Assembly: GCF_016086655.4 (NCBI RefSeq)
Contig: NC_052135.2
Span: 49,525,671 to 49,589,670 of the forward strand
From: Lepeophtheirus salmonis
Lineage: Eukaryota > Arthropoda > Copepoda > Siphonostomatoida > Caligidae
Direction: 5' to 3'
DNA: 64,000 nt
The position numbers were made by a program, and so were the translations under genes. Position 1 is the stretch's first letter, and each line of letters starts with the position of its first letter. The notes under the pieces were generated by a model. The model was given only the letters and a program-made list of their open reading frames with translations. It did not search any database and had not been told where the DNA came from. This document shows, in pieces, positions 1 through 10,284 of this stretch.

Positions 1-2
1 AG

Positions 3-469
3 AAAGTGGATCGTACGGTGGCTTTTGCTTCAAGGAAACTGACAGCGGCTGAAATCAATTACTCTCAAATTGATAGGAAGCGACAGAGATTGTGTACGGT
101 CTGAAGAAGCTCGAACAGTATTTGATGGGTTGTCATTTTAACATATGGACAGATCATAAACCCTCGGTATACATTTTCAATACCCGAAAAGAGTTAACAC
201 GAGTTGTGTCTGCAAGATTGTCTCGATACGCTATGCTGCTCTCTATGTTTGACTATTCAATAGAACATTTCAAAGGAACGTATAATCTTACGGCTGATGC
301 TCTTTCAAGACTACCTGTTGACGACAACATGCCAGAAGAATATTCCACGGATGCATTGATGGTTCAATCCTTTTCTCAGCAGAAACAGCAGATTCGTCTA
401 TCCTCGGTAATGTTCCTCAGAACAGGGAACTACTCAAATCAATTGAAGCTGCCAGAATTGGAGATTTGA
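3..469 (+). pseudogene. RNase H domain of gypsy pol (frameshifted)
   Basis: Reading from base 3 gives VAFASRKLTAAEINYSQID, the conserved RT/RNase H linker of gypsy elements, and stops at about 111. The signal continues in another frame from about 90 with IVYGLKKLEQYL, then TDHKPSVYIFN (the TDHKPL motif of RNase H) and a TADALSRLP stretch that marks the end of the domain. RNase H would degrade the RNA strand of the RNA:DNA hybrid during reverse transcription. The frame break near 85-92 shows decay. The open stretch 92-469 has only a GTG at its left end, not a real start. Confidence 0.85.
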
Positions 470-574
470 AAGATGTGACTGAGAAGGCGTATACCCATAA
501 GAAGAATGAGTTTTCATTGAGAAATGGCCTTCTTCTCTGGGTTGTCAGGCTCGTAGTTCCACCTCCACTTCAAA

Positions 575-1400
575 AGACCTTCTTAATGAGCTACACCTGA
601 ACCACCGGGCGATAGTTAAGATGAAGGCAGTAACTCGGACGTTAGTTTGGTGGCCCAGAATTGACTTAGCCATAGAACATTTCGTTTATGCTTACTCAAC
701 ATGTCAGGAAAATAGCTCGAACCCAAAAGGAGAATACACGTCTTCTTCCCCTGCCTCCGAATGGGAAGCATTCATTTAGATTACCTATCAAGAAAAAAAC
801 ATCTTAGTAATAATTCACTTTGTATCAAAATGGATAGAAGCAGAAGTAATGAAGAACACGTCAACCATAGCAACATTGAAACAAATATTTTGTTGGTTTT
901 CTCGCACTTTGGATTTCCATGTGAAGTCCACACTGATAATGGTCTTCAATTTGCAAGTGAAGGATTCAAGACAAAATCGTCTGAATGGGGGTAAACTTAG
1001 TTTTGTCATCACCCTCAGTCAAATGGGTTGACTGAGAGAGCCTTGAGTATTGTCAAGAGCATCATTCAAAAGAATCAATCCTTGTCAATAGAAGAGCTAC
1101 TATTTGGGTATAGGGTAACACCGTTGGAATGTGGAAAAACACACGCAGAACTTTTACTTTCTCGTCCTTTACGTACTCCCTTTCATGGATTGTTGCCTAA
1201 TTCCAAGAATCAGCCGTGTCTCTCACAAGATAAATTCTTGCCTAATATGAAAGTTTGGGTCTGATGTTACGGATGGGGAAAACCAAAGTAAGTTCTGGGA
1301 ACTCTAGTTTAACCATTGGGAGTAACTCTATGGTACGTCAAATGTAAAGATGATGTGTGGAGAAGACACCTTAATCAACTCCGCCCTCGAAGGTCGTTTT
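575..1400 (+). pseudogene. Integrase of gypsy pol (frameshifted)
   Basis: An H2C2 zinc-binding module is visible from about 585 (HLNH, then CSTC about 30 residues on). The catalytic core follows in pieces: HLDYLSRKK near 775, HTDNGLQFAS near 930-960 and HHPQSNGLTERAL near 1006-1045. These supply the expected D, D and E regions, but they lie in different frames. The C-terminal part runs 1028-1264 and then, in another frame, to about 1400. The family joins retrotransposon cDNA into host DNA. The frame shifts mean this copy is dead. Confidence 0.85.
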
Positions 1401-1413
1401 GGTTGGGGGCTAA

Positions 1414-1586
1414 TGTCATGTATTTTATTTGTTACCCTGATTAGAAACCGGGATTATTATCCCGGTTTTTGATTTTTTGTTTTATGTATGTACTTATTTT
1501 TATCCTTTGATATACTTAATTGCTCTTATCTTGAGAATATACCTTTTTTTTACATACTCCTTCACTACTCCCTATTTATTCATAAA
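1414..1586 (+). repeat. Possible LTR following the gypsy pol fragment
   Basis: The sequence after the purine tract begins TGTCATG, a plausible LTR start. A perfect hairpin (arms AAACCGGGAT / ATCCCGGTTT, loop TATT) lies at 1445-1468. About 170 bases in, TTGGCGACAAT (1586-1596) resembles the primer-binding sequence that follows a gypsy LTR. If so, the LTR would be about 173 bp and internal sequence would resume after it. No second LTR copy is in the window to compare with, so this is inference. Confidence 0.3.
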
Positions 1587-2955
1587 TTGGCGACAATCTA
1601 TTTTATGTTTCACCTTAATATAAAACAGTTTGATTAATTTTTTTATGATTCCGATAGACATATCAGGCAAAGAAAAAAGCTTTGGCGCCCCGGATATACA
1701 TGAAAGCAAGCTTGTTTTCCCACATTCAATTTAATTTAGCAATCTTATTTTGAGTATCCGACTTTTTTATTCCTCAAAACTGTACCGCTTCATTTAACGA
1801 GCGCGCTAGTGTACGTATGTATACTGTAAAAGCCTAGTACTACCTTATAATTAGAACCCCGAACAGAACGAAAATAATGGCTGAACAAAAAAAGAACAAT
1901 AAAACAGAACGCCAAAATGGCGGAACGCGTACAAGCCTGATTTTTTTTTTCGTATAGGTGATAAAAATAAAGTTAATCATTAAAAAAAGTAAACCATTTT
2001 GTTATTTGTCTATTGAATTTTTTAATATAAAATAAGGAATTGGAATTGTTGATAAAGATCTTATCGGAACCGGAATTGTCTTAAAATTTGGTAAATATAG
2101 TATATGTAAATGTTATACATCACTAGTATTATTGTGTTAGCGAGCTAACAGCGTGATAAGTCATAATTAAGGGTGATAATTTTGGTAAGAATAGAAAAGC
2201 GTGCGAGGAGAAGAGAAGAAATACTTATGGCATCATTGATTAAATAATATACATCTTCTATCAATCATGAACATTATCATTCCCGCCTTTATTATTCAAT
2301 ATTAATATAATAATATTAGATGGGGATAGTCGATAGAGAACTGAATAAAATGTTAAAAATAACGTCGCCTTCTGTCTGGATTTCTGAAAATGGAGGCCTA
2401 GGAATTTGGAAAATACTTGCCGGATGAGAAACAGATGGTTTGTCGGATTTGTCGATATAAATGTGCCTTTAGTCCCCTGTCTAGAATTACACGCCACTCA
2501 TTATCCTCATCTCATAACAAGAGTATGGATATTCATCTATAAAATCAATTTAACACGATGAATACATCAAGTCAGACTTTAACTCTGATCTCACAACGAT
2601 GCTTATTGCATGTAATATAACCTTATCCATTGCTAATCATCTACGTTCAAAAAATTTATGGAGAAATACAAGGGTAAACCTATCCCTTCCCGAGAAACCA
2701 TCATTAAATTAATGGAGGATGTTGGTACTGATGTCATTTATAGAAATACATATAAAAATGTTTTGAGTCGTCCACACCAAATGACGATCAAGTTATCAGT
2801 AAAAAGTATAAAATATTTACTAATTTCGAAATAAAACTCTGAATTTTGTACTATCTAACAGTAAGTATTCAATATTTTTTTAAATCTAACCCTAAAATAT
2901 GATTCTATTTTAGCTAAACATATCAAGAATTATGATACACAACTCATTAAATAGT

Positions 2956-3210
2956 AAAAACAACTGCTTAAATGGTCACAACAACGGGGGTAGTAGCTTT
3001 GGATGGTTCGCAACTAGTTTGTCTGAGACTAATTTCTTCAGTTAAAGACTTGGGTATGATCATTAAGTTTTCCAATATTACATAGTCAATAAATATTACT
3101 TTTTTATCACTTAAGGCTTAGCTATGGTTGATAGGATTCAAGAAATGGTGTTCAGAAAACTCATAAAAGGCAAAAACAACTGCTTAAATGGTCACAACAA
3201 CGGGGGTAGT
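2956..3210 (+). repeat. Direct repeat pair, 39 bp identical, 216 bp apart
   Basis: Bases 2956-2994 and 3172-3210 are identical. Each contains CAACTGCTTAAATGGTCACA followed by ACAACGGGGGTAGT. Similarity also extends about 20 bases upstream of each copy (AACTCATAAA.. versus AACTCATTAAA..). The spacer is AT-rich and unrelated. This could be a local duplication or the ends of a lost insertion. Confidence 0.8.
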
Positions 3211-4136
3211 TGCATTGGGTGTAGCATTATAATTACCAATTGTGTATATATGTTGTTATATAAGCATAAATAGCGGAGAAAAAAAATCTTTTTTCATGCT
3301 CTTAATAAGGAATAATATCGCCGGACATAACTACATAATTAGCTTTTGCTCTAAATCTTTACGATGTCATGTTAGAAAACTACAATAAGTCAAGAATGGT
3401 TGCCTGAATTGTCTTATCAGTTAAATTTGACTGCCTGGATTAACTTTTCTTTTTTTAGATAAATATGAAATAAATGAAAGTGGGATTCTAAAAGCTGTTC
3501 TTACTAAGATTGGAAGAAGATATGGATTGAAATCTAACATTATTTTATGATTTACTTTATTATTAATAATTATTAAAATCTCATCGGTAGAAATATATCT
3601 ATCCTGTGTACAATTGTATATGCAACTTGCACATAAGGAAAAAAGGTGATGATCTTTTTGATTAAACTCCACGTCTGGCTTGTATTTTGCAACCTCAAGT
3701 TATGACATATTGAACTGAATTCCGATGTTAGAACAAGAAGATATTATTTGGATCAATCTATTATTTCAATACTCTGTATTTATAATTTATTGTTATTATT
3801 AGTTATATGATTCTAATTGTTTAATTTTGTATATTTAACTTAAATATATGATGGTTTATTTTTTAGTATGTAGATTATATTTAATTTAAGCCTTCTATTT
3901 TAAATTTGGAACTTCAAATATATTTCGAAATACTCTTATTTTGTCGTTTTATTAGTTATTTTCCTGAGAATATGGTTCACAATAAATTACTATTTCATGG
4001 AGTGTGACGTTTCCAAATCTACTGTAACGGATAAAAATCGTCTAAGACAATTATACGTAGTATATCTTTATTAAACATTTTGCTAATAAATACTTTCGTT
4101 ACACCCTCAAAAATCATAATAAAGTAGGCAACTGAT

Positions 4137-4177
4137 AAATACTGATGTGTTTATCAGCGATAATCACATCAGTATTT
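4137..4177. repeat. 41-bp near-perfect hairpin
   Basis: The arms AAATACTGATGTG (4137-4149) and CACATCAGTATTT (4165-4177) are perfect reverse complements. The inner part TTATC-AGC-GATAA pairs again, giving 18 pairs with one mismatch and a 3-base loop. It lies about 550 bp upstream of the SMYD-like gene, in otherwise featureless DNA. It could be the core of a short inverted-repeat element; a regulatory role is not shown. Confidence 0.75.
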
Positions 4178-4732
4178 TAAACAATGATACCATGTGTCTT
4201 TCTCCCCCCTGTCTCTTCGCACGCGTTTTTCTCTACAATATTATCAACTATAGACTCATAAGTACGATTATTATTTTCATTTTTCCGCCCGGTGAGCTTT
4301 ATCTAAAGCGAGTAATCCCACGGCAAACTTCCCAAGGAAATTATTTGAAGGCGAGCCTTCCTCAATTTGTTTATTGAATTTACCCATTGACCAAGGGAGA
4401 AAAAAAAAAGATGAGCTAAGAATAGCAGAGGGAAAAGTACTAAAGGCTAACATCTAACATGAAATATAATAGTGACTACTGATTTACAATTAGTAAGGTA
4501 CTTCTATTCCACAGATAGAGAAGTTGAAAACATTCATCAAAGAACAACTAACAAGCCTAGTAAAAAGAACTACATAAGTATTTTTTCTGCTACTTAACTA
4601 ATAGTAATAAATAATAACTCTTTGTGGAATGCAGGGTAACAGGAGTTGAAAGGTGATCAGGATTTAAAAATAGAAGATTACTATATTGAATAACATTATT
4701 GGATTCAATAAAAAGATTGAAGGACAAGGATT

Positions 4733-5805
4733 ATGGTGTATAAAAAAGGGGACGAAATTATGAGATGTTCTCCCTTCTCATATGTTGTTAAAGAGAATTA
4801 TCGTGATAAAGTATGCGACTTTTGCTTTTCATGTGTAGAAACAAAAACTTGGAAATGTTCAAGATGTTGCCAAATATATTATTGTGGAAGAGAATGTCAA
4901 AGATCCTCTTGGATGGAAATTCATAAACACGAATGCAAATACTTGTATAGGCTAGATTCAAAAGACCCTCCACAAAATTTACTTTTTATTGTTCGAATAC
5001 TCTGTAAGCTTAAATATAATGGTGGATATTCAAAGGAAGGTAATATATAATTAATAAATTAATTAATTTACATTAATTCTGAAAAATTTAGTTTCTATGC
5101 CCAATGGGGGTTATAGAAGATTTGATGACGTAGCGTATTTCAAGGATAATATTCTATTGGATCCCGAGTGGAAGAACACATTTTTTGAGTATTTCTCTAT
5201 AATAAAAACTAAGCTTGGTGGAGTATTGGAAACTAATGAATCTGAAGTACTCAATATATTTACGAAAATATTAACAAATTCCGTCTTTATGTTTAATGAA
5301 AAGCTTTTAAACTTTGGGACATGTATATCATTAGAATTTTCTGTCCGAAATCACTCATTTACACCAAATGCATTCTATTTGTGGATTGGTCGTAAGTTTG
5401 TTGTTAAAGCTCTGTGTGATATTGCTAATTTCGATGATGTAAGAGTAGCTTATAAGGGAAACCTTGGGAGTCTTAGGCAAGAATGGCTGCAAAATCAACA
5501 TATTTTTGATTGTAACTGCGATGAATGCACCAACGATCCCTTTAATCGTAAGGATGTGGAATTAACATGCCCTTACTGTCCCAAATACAAACATTTATTG
5601 GATGGTACTAAATGCACGAACTGTAAAAAGGTATAATTATCATATAAATTTAGATATTTAAGAGTATGTAATTTCATTCTAGGAAGTAGATTCGTTTCGA
5701 TATTACCAATTAAAAGAACGTTTAAACAGGCTAGAATGCGAAATGTTAAAGGAAAGACTTGCTTATTTTTTAAAGAAGTTGAAGTTTTTTCATTCCTTCG
5801 ATTAA
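4733..5805 (+). CDS. SMYD-family (MYND + SET domain) protein, three exons, ends probably damaged
   Basis: Exons 4733-5039, 5092-5630 and 5683-5805 join in frame across two 52-bp GT-AG introns (5040-5091, 5631-5682) to give 322 residues. The MYND zinc finger has C28/C31, C42/C45, C51/C55 and H64/C68. The SET core has NHSFTPN (189-195), VAY with the expected active-site Tyr223, and a CNCDEC post-SET cluster (243-248), then CPYC and CTNC. SMYD proteins methylate lysines on histones and other proteins. Oddly, the usual NHSC cysteine, a ligand of the SET zinc, is Phe192. SMYD proteins are usually over 400 residues. After the TAA at 5803 the same frame continues with SMYD-like C-terminal sequence, so the stop looks premature. 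The ATG at 4733 is the first after an in-frame TGA (4718), but a GxGL-like motif lies just upstream in another frame, so the true 5' end is missing or shifted. It may be a divergent gene or an unprocessed pseudogene. Confidence 0.78.
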
Positions 5806-5905
5806 GTATCCTTAAAGTATTGTGATAAATGGATGGATTATTACAGCTTACACACCAAACATGGATTACAAATTTTGTTAAAATTAATATTTGGATCATG
5901 AAGAA
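5806..5905 (+). pseudogene. Continuation of SMYD C-terminal helical region beyond the stop
   Basis: Reading on in the frame of exon 3 past TAA 5803-5805 gives about 31 sense codons including SLKYCDKWMDYYSLHTKHG. This resembles the TPR-like C-terminal part of SMYD proteins, where a tyrosine-rich helix is followed by an H..HG turn. The frame then reaches TGA, and a related stretch appears shifted by one base near 5895-5920. This supports a nonsense change plus a frameshift at the gene's 3' end, or sequencing error. The homology is from memory and short. Confidence 0.5.
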
Positions 5906-5949
5906 GTAGGGGTGTGCTTATGATATATGAATGTCTACCATAAATATTT

Positions 5950-7215
5950 CATAAATATTTGATGCGCCTTATAATTATACTAATAAGTAATTTGGAATTA
6001 CAGTCTTTACCAAATTTATTTACGTTTTCAATTCATAACGTTATTCCATGCTTTATGTATTCTATCAGTTCTATAATTCTTTCCAAATAATTAAGAATAA
6101 ATAATATTGTTATGTAAATGAATGACTGTATTTATTTCATTTAATTACCGTACGTTTCATAATGGAATAATACTCTACTACTTAAAATATTTAAAGTATT
6201 ATATTATGTATTTCAATATGCTTAAGCAATGTAATTTATTATTTAGTAATATTAATTGAGTGTACTTTTTGTAATTGCAACTAGAAGATGACTTTTTTAT
6301 TTGCTAAAACTGTTATAATTATTATTTATTTTTAAAGGAAGATAAAAAACTATTGACCTAAAGTGCACTAATCCATCGGAATAAGCTCAAAAACGCCGAT
6401 TCCATGGTTAATCACACGTAATTATTTATATTGATAAATATTTTGAGCTCATTTTTGCCCACAAAATTACCGTTACAAATCAATAATATAGTTATACTAC
6501 AATACGTTGTTCAGACAAAATACAAATTTTCTGGTTTGTACAAAAAATGTACTTGAAAGTAACAATTTAGAATTAACCACAATTTTAGTCCCCAATACAT
6601 TTTAACTGTATCATGAGTCCTTCAAAAAGAAAACATCTGTAGGAGTTGGGATGAACGGTTAACTTTGAAACCATTACGTAACTTTTTCACAAAATATTTT
6701 TCTTTGTATGTTTGTTGAATAATATTGTCTATAACAGAACTGAAGTCGAGTACATATTTCTGAGTCAAGTTCGAGTCATCAGGATCATTGCCGGGTCCAT
6801 CATAAAAAAAAAACACGAGCCCCGACTCGAGTTATGGTTTATACATAATTCCATTCCTAGGGTAAGAATGTAAAACTCTGTTAGGAACTGCAAACAGTTC
6901 AAGTACATTTCATCCGTTTGGGCCAAACTAGTAAAATAATAAAAAATAGCCTTTTGTTAGTGTCGCAAGTATTTCTTTTCCAAGTGAGGCAGTCGAGACT
7001 AGATCAGAGGGTAAGGGACGAGGAGGTTGACTTTAAATATCGACCAAAGTCAAACTCTCTAATATGAACTAACCATAAAATAATTGACTCCTGAGAGTAA
7101 TTAACTTTTTAAAAGTAAAATTTATTAATAATTATGTACGTATGATAGATATTTGTAATTTTTTTCCTATCCGTAATTAATAAAAAGTTAAACATTAAAA
7201 AAAAATTATCAATTC
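5950..7215. other. Intergenic AT-rich DNA, no gene seen
   Basis: No coding exon is recognised. Around 6730-6840 there are loosely repeated ACTCGAGTC / GAGTCAAGTTCGAGTC words. Similar words recur at 15110-15250, suggesting a degraded dispersed repeat. The frame 6622-6816 (minus) is a by-product of that stretch. Confidence 0.5.
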
Positions 7216-7219
7216 TGAG

Positions 7220-7310
7220 TGAAAGACTGAGGATTTGGTTTGGAGTAATAAGCGTAAATCCTTTTTGGACTCGGAGTATAATTGAGGTTGGACATCGAAG
7301 TCATTCCTGC
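7220..7310 (+). repeat. Repeat R1, 5' fragment
   Basis: This matches the first ~90 bases of the R1 repeat seen in full at 58138-58354. Shared words in order are GAGGATTTG, AATCCTTTTTGGACTC, AGTATAATTGAGG and GACATCGAAGT. The 3' half of R1 (with GCAGCTGAT and GACGGCTAAGCTG) is absent, and R2 sequence takes over immediately downstream. Confidence 0.6.
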
Positions 7311-7600
7311 TTGTATCATTGCTTGATAGGAGTTGGATTTGTGTTTATTTATCTCAAGCTATAGGACTCAAGGGAAAGAGTGGCCAATCAGAAGAAGAGC
7401 GGATTGTGTTTTTCATCTCTTTGCTGATTGGCTTAAAATTGTCAGGTGCCATTAGGGCAATTTTAAAGGTTTTGAATTCAATTTATGTACTACTTTATGA
7501 GCTTAATTTAATTATTTTTGTTTTTATTAGGTAATACTTATTAATTAGGATATATTGTTCATGTTGGTTACGTATAGTGCAGTGTATTGTAATAATAGAT
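7310..7600 (+). repeat. Repeat R2 (~300 bp dispersed repeat), copy 1
   Basis: This aligns along nearly its whole length with the reverse complement of 50780-51085. Shared blocks in order are CAAGGGAAAGAGTGG, AGAAGAAGA, TCTCTTTGCTGATTGGCTTA, TAATACTTATTAATT and GTGCAGTGTATTGTAATAAT. The open frame 7319-7534 lies inside it but has no match in the other copy, so it is unlikely to be a gene. No transposase or clear terminal repeat is seen. Confidence 0.7.
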
Positions 7601-8475
7601 CAACTTTGACTAAAAAGTTTCCTGGCCCAAGAAAATGTTTAATTTTCCAAAAGACATCAATGGGATGAAGTTGTGGATCAATGCCATTAAACGTTCAAAT
7701 TGGACTCCCACCAAAGACTCAAAAGTTTGCCAAGTAATATAATCAACATTTTTTACTATGTGAAAATTAAATTAATTGGTTGTTTTATAATGATGTCCCT
7801 GGGTTCCATATTATAATTATTGATACTTAAACTATTCGCTGTTGGCTCACTTTGAATAATCAAATGTTTCTGCAGAAGTCTTCAGAAGGACGGTGGTGTT
7901 TGATACATAATTCAATTCCTACTTTATTTAAACATGTTAAGATAAAAAACAAACGAAAGCTTCCGTTTAACCGAAACAGAGACGCAGAATAACTTCAAAG
8001 GAATCAAATAATTCTAATGATAGAAAATTTGTATTCTAAAACACATGGGCCACCAAATAAGGAAGATTATCCTGATTGAAGCTCTGTCCTTTCTTATGAA
8101 TTTGTAATGGTTTATTACACTTTTAAGATTAAGAATTGCCGCATAATTTTTTACCACTTAATAATAACTAATAATGAAATGGGCATTCGGTAATGCACAA
8201 ACCTATTGCATTGATATAATATTTGTTATACATGTAATGTTTGTTATAAAAAGATAATTTCACCTCTGTATCTTAATTTGATCAAAACTTTTTTGACCTG
8301 TAATCTTCACCTTGTCGATTATCTATTATTTTGCTTGACCTCTCAAAATTAAATGACATCTTACTTGGACCATATCTAATCTTAGTGCCAAGTTAGATCA
8401 GAATCGATACGTAACTTTTACCGTAATCCTGATGACCAACAGAAAAACGAACAGAGACAAAAACATAACCTACGT
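7601..8475. other. Intergenic DNA, no gene seen
   Basis: AT-rich, with no open frame worth calling and no repeat that I recognise elsewhere in the window. Confidence 0.5.
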
Positions 8476-8919
8476 TCAACTTTTTTGGCGGAGGTAATTA
8501 TGAAATATGTAGATAGGTTCTAGAACAGTTGGCCAAACACATTTTTGCCAAATAAGGCATATATAGAATATGAACAAAGAATCAAGACAATTGAGTGACT
8601 CCGTACTGCTGTTTCGTACACTTTGGACAGAAAGTAAGGTTAACAAATTGTACTGAGCTTTACAGTTTTCCTCCCTTACATCTCTAATTTTCTGGTAATC
8701 ACTTACGACCCAAACTTTAAGGGTATCTCCGAATCCTCCCAGTAGTGTTTCTAACAACAGCCATCCGCTTCCTCTTCTGATACATCCTGGATCATAACAT
8801 AGTGGAAATCCCGGCTCCTGCCTGATATTATGATTGTTCGTCAATCCATGACTTTTTCCCAAAATGAATAATCCACCATATCGAATGATAACTTTGCCAA
8901 TGAGGGAAGTTATCAACAC
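8476..8919 (-). CDS. Unrecognised 147-codon open reading frame
   Basis: This is one of the longest uninterrupted frames in the window, and its composition is less AT-biased than its surroundings. The product would be soluble-looking with an aromatic C-terminal third. It contains GWLLLETLLGGFGDTLKVW and later CLDSLFIFYICLIWQKCVWP. I recognise no domain, no signal peptide and no splice-linked neighbour. The flanks hold no promoter or related exon that I can support. It could be part of an unknown mobile element, an exon of a lost gene, or chance. Confidence 0.2.
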   Translation of the reverse strand: MLITSLIGKVIIRYGGLFILGKSHGLTNNHNIRQEPGFPLCYDPGCIRRGSGWLLLETLLGGFGDTLKVWVVSDYQKIRDVREENCKAQYNLLTLLSVQSVRNSSTESLNCLDSLFIFYICLIWQKCVWPTVLEPIYIFHNYLRQKS

Positions 8920-8959
8920 TTCTTCTATTCGAATTAGTGTTGGATCTGTTTAGAAAAAA

Positions 8960-9310
8960 CAAAACTAAAATGACTGCACAGCTATGAGCCCCGTCCTAAT
9001 ACATTTTTTCCGTCTTAGAACCGGTCTTAACAACAGCTAAAATGACATTGTTACTCACTATGTCCTTTTAGCTATTCAAAATAACCTAAAAATATATACC
9101 TGAAGTATAAAGTAGGAGTTGTGTGGCTAGAACTTATTATTTAATATTTTTTTCGTTTTTATATTACTCAATCTAGCTATGAGTGAAGAATAGCTGGAAA
9201 GATAGCTAGGATCCTAAGACTGAAAGACCGATGTATCGTTCCTGAGGACTGTTGACTAGTAAAAAAAGATCGGACCCATACTGAAAAGGGGGGGAGGAGG
9301 GGTAAATATT
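8960..9310. repeat. Degraded dispersed repeat (R4), copy 1
   Basis: Several words occur in the same order here and at 20570-21010: a CCGTCTT..GGTC block, ATAGGAGTT/GTAGGAGTT, TTTTTCGTTTTTATA..CTCAATCT, TAGCT/GATAGCT, then TCCTAGG..GA(C/T)TAGTAAAAA-GATTGGAC or GATCGGAC, then a G-run. Both look like old copies of one ~400-bp element that uses GGTC/GACC words near its ends. The copies are very divergent. Confidence 0.4.
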
Positions 9311-9464
9311 CGAGCCACATGCTACTGTGTCGTGTTTATAGAGTGAATATAATTAAGTAAAAAATATTTTTCTGCAGAATAACACAAATTAATATGCCTA
9401 ACACATTGATGAATAAGTACCGAAGCGAACTAAGTAAAACTCAATATTTTAGCAAAATTCAATG

Positions 9465-9960
9465 TTATTCATCAACATTTTTTTTTTTAAATAGAATGTT
9501 TTTTTCGTATATTCTAAACTCCGGTTTATTGCAGCAAAATAGCTCCAAACAACGCTCAGAGTCTTCGAAATGGTGCAGTTTTTGTTCAACTGTGAGCAAA
9601 CGCGTCACCAACTTTGATAATTCCTTTTTCATACACAATGTTTCATTCAAAATAGTTAAAACACTCGCATTTGATGTCTTTAGGATGCCAGCTTTATCGT
9701 GCACCTTCATTTTACGATTGGACAAACATTTTGTGGACTTTGTGTATGTTTTTGGGTAATACTGCAGAATTTGGTCGAATCAAGAATTCAACATCACCGG
9801 TATCTGTACGGTCACATTTAAACTTAGCAAACCAACATTCGACAATTGCTTGCGATGGAGCAGAGTTTGGGAAACACTTATCAGGCCAAACTTTTGCCTA
9901 AATGATATTTTGCTCATCAAGAAGCGTTAATTTATCAACACACAAATTGATTTGAATTCA
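9465..9960 (-). pseudogene. Mariner (DD34D-type) transposase, N-terminal part, broken
   Basis: Read on the minus strand, the DNA-binding half of a mariner transposase appears in fragments: PNSAPSQAIVECWFAKFK, then NIHKVHKMF, then an open stretch (9725-9465) with LTVEQKLHHFEDSERCLELF. These match the helix-turn-helix domains and the 'LT.EQK..R..S...LELF' linker of mariner proteins. Stops and shifts separate the blocks. The catalytic half expected toward 9300 is missing. Mariner transposases cut and paste their own DNA into TA sites; this copy cannot do so. Confidence 0.75.
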
Positions 9961-10284
9961 TTTTTTACAAACACCAGAAATAGCGTCAATTCAAGTGCTG
10001 TAACTTATATACAAATAGTCCAATTATCATAAAAATTTGATATGTTTCGGTTGAAGACTGGTACTGCATAAAAAAATATAGATTTCGCAATAGTGGCGTA
10101 ATCTGTGAGAAAACCTTTGGAACTTATTGAACGATGTAATTTATGACAAATATTGCATATATCCATTTATTAAATAATAACTAAAGTAAAAAGTTCTATG
10201 CGTTTTTCTTTTGCTTTATTTTGACAATAAAATTAACATAGTTAGGATTATCTAATTCAGATGGTTTTATCGGATTTTATAGCT

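Larger units (their letters stand above)
1..1413 (+). mobile_element. Ty3/gypsy LTR retrotransposon, 3' part of pol (broken)
   Basis: A degenerate pol gene enters from the left edge. It carries the end of reverse transcriptase/RNase H, then integrase, in the order typical of Ty3/gypsy elements. The reading frame shifts several times (near 85-92, 470-590, 740-780 and 960-1005), so no working polyprotein can be made. The coding signal ends about 1400 with a WRRHLNQLRPR-like stretch, as in the C-terminus of gypsy integrases of the Mag-like type. A short purine-rich tract (GGTTGGGGGC, about 1401-1410) then precedes a possible LTR. Family assignment rests on motif order and is firm; the lineage within gypsy is a guess. 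Confidence 0.88.
1597..4720. other. AT-rich DNA without a recognisable gene
   Basis: I see no convincing coding exon here. It holds a 39-bp direct repeat pair (2956 and 3172) and a strong hairpin (4137-4177). The open frames at 2261-2497, 3421-3672 and 4147-4377 show no domain, and their composition is that of AT-rich intergenic DNA. The unit ACGCCAAAATGGCGGAACGCG near 1910 is a minor G+C-rich patch. Confidence 0.6.

Noticed and set aside
4147..4377. Open frame upstream of the SMYD-like gene as its first exon
   Set aside because: It shows no SET-domain start motif, and I could not join it in frame to 4733.
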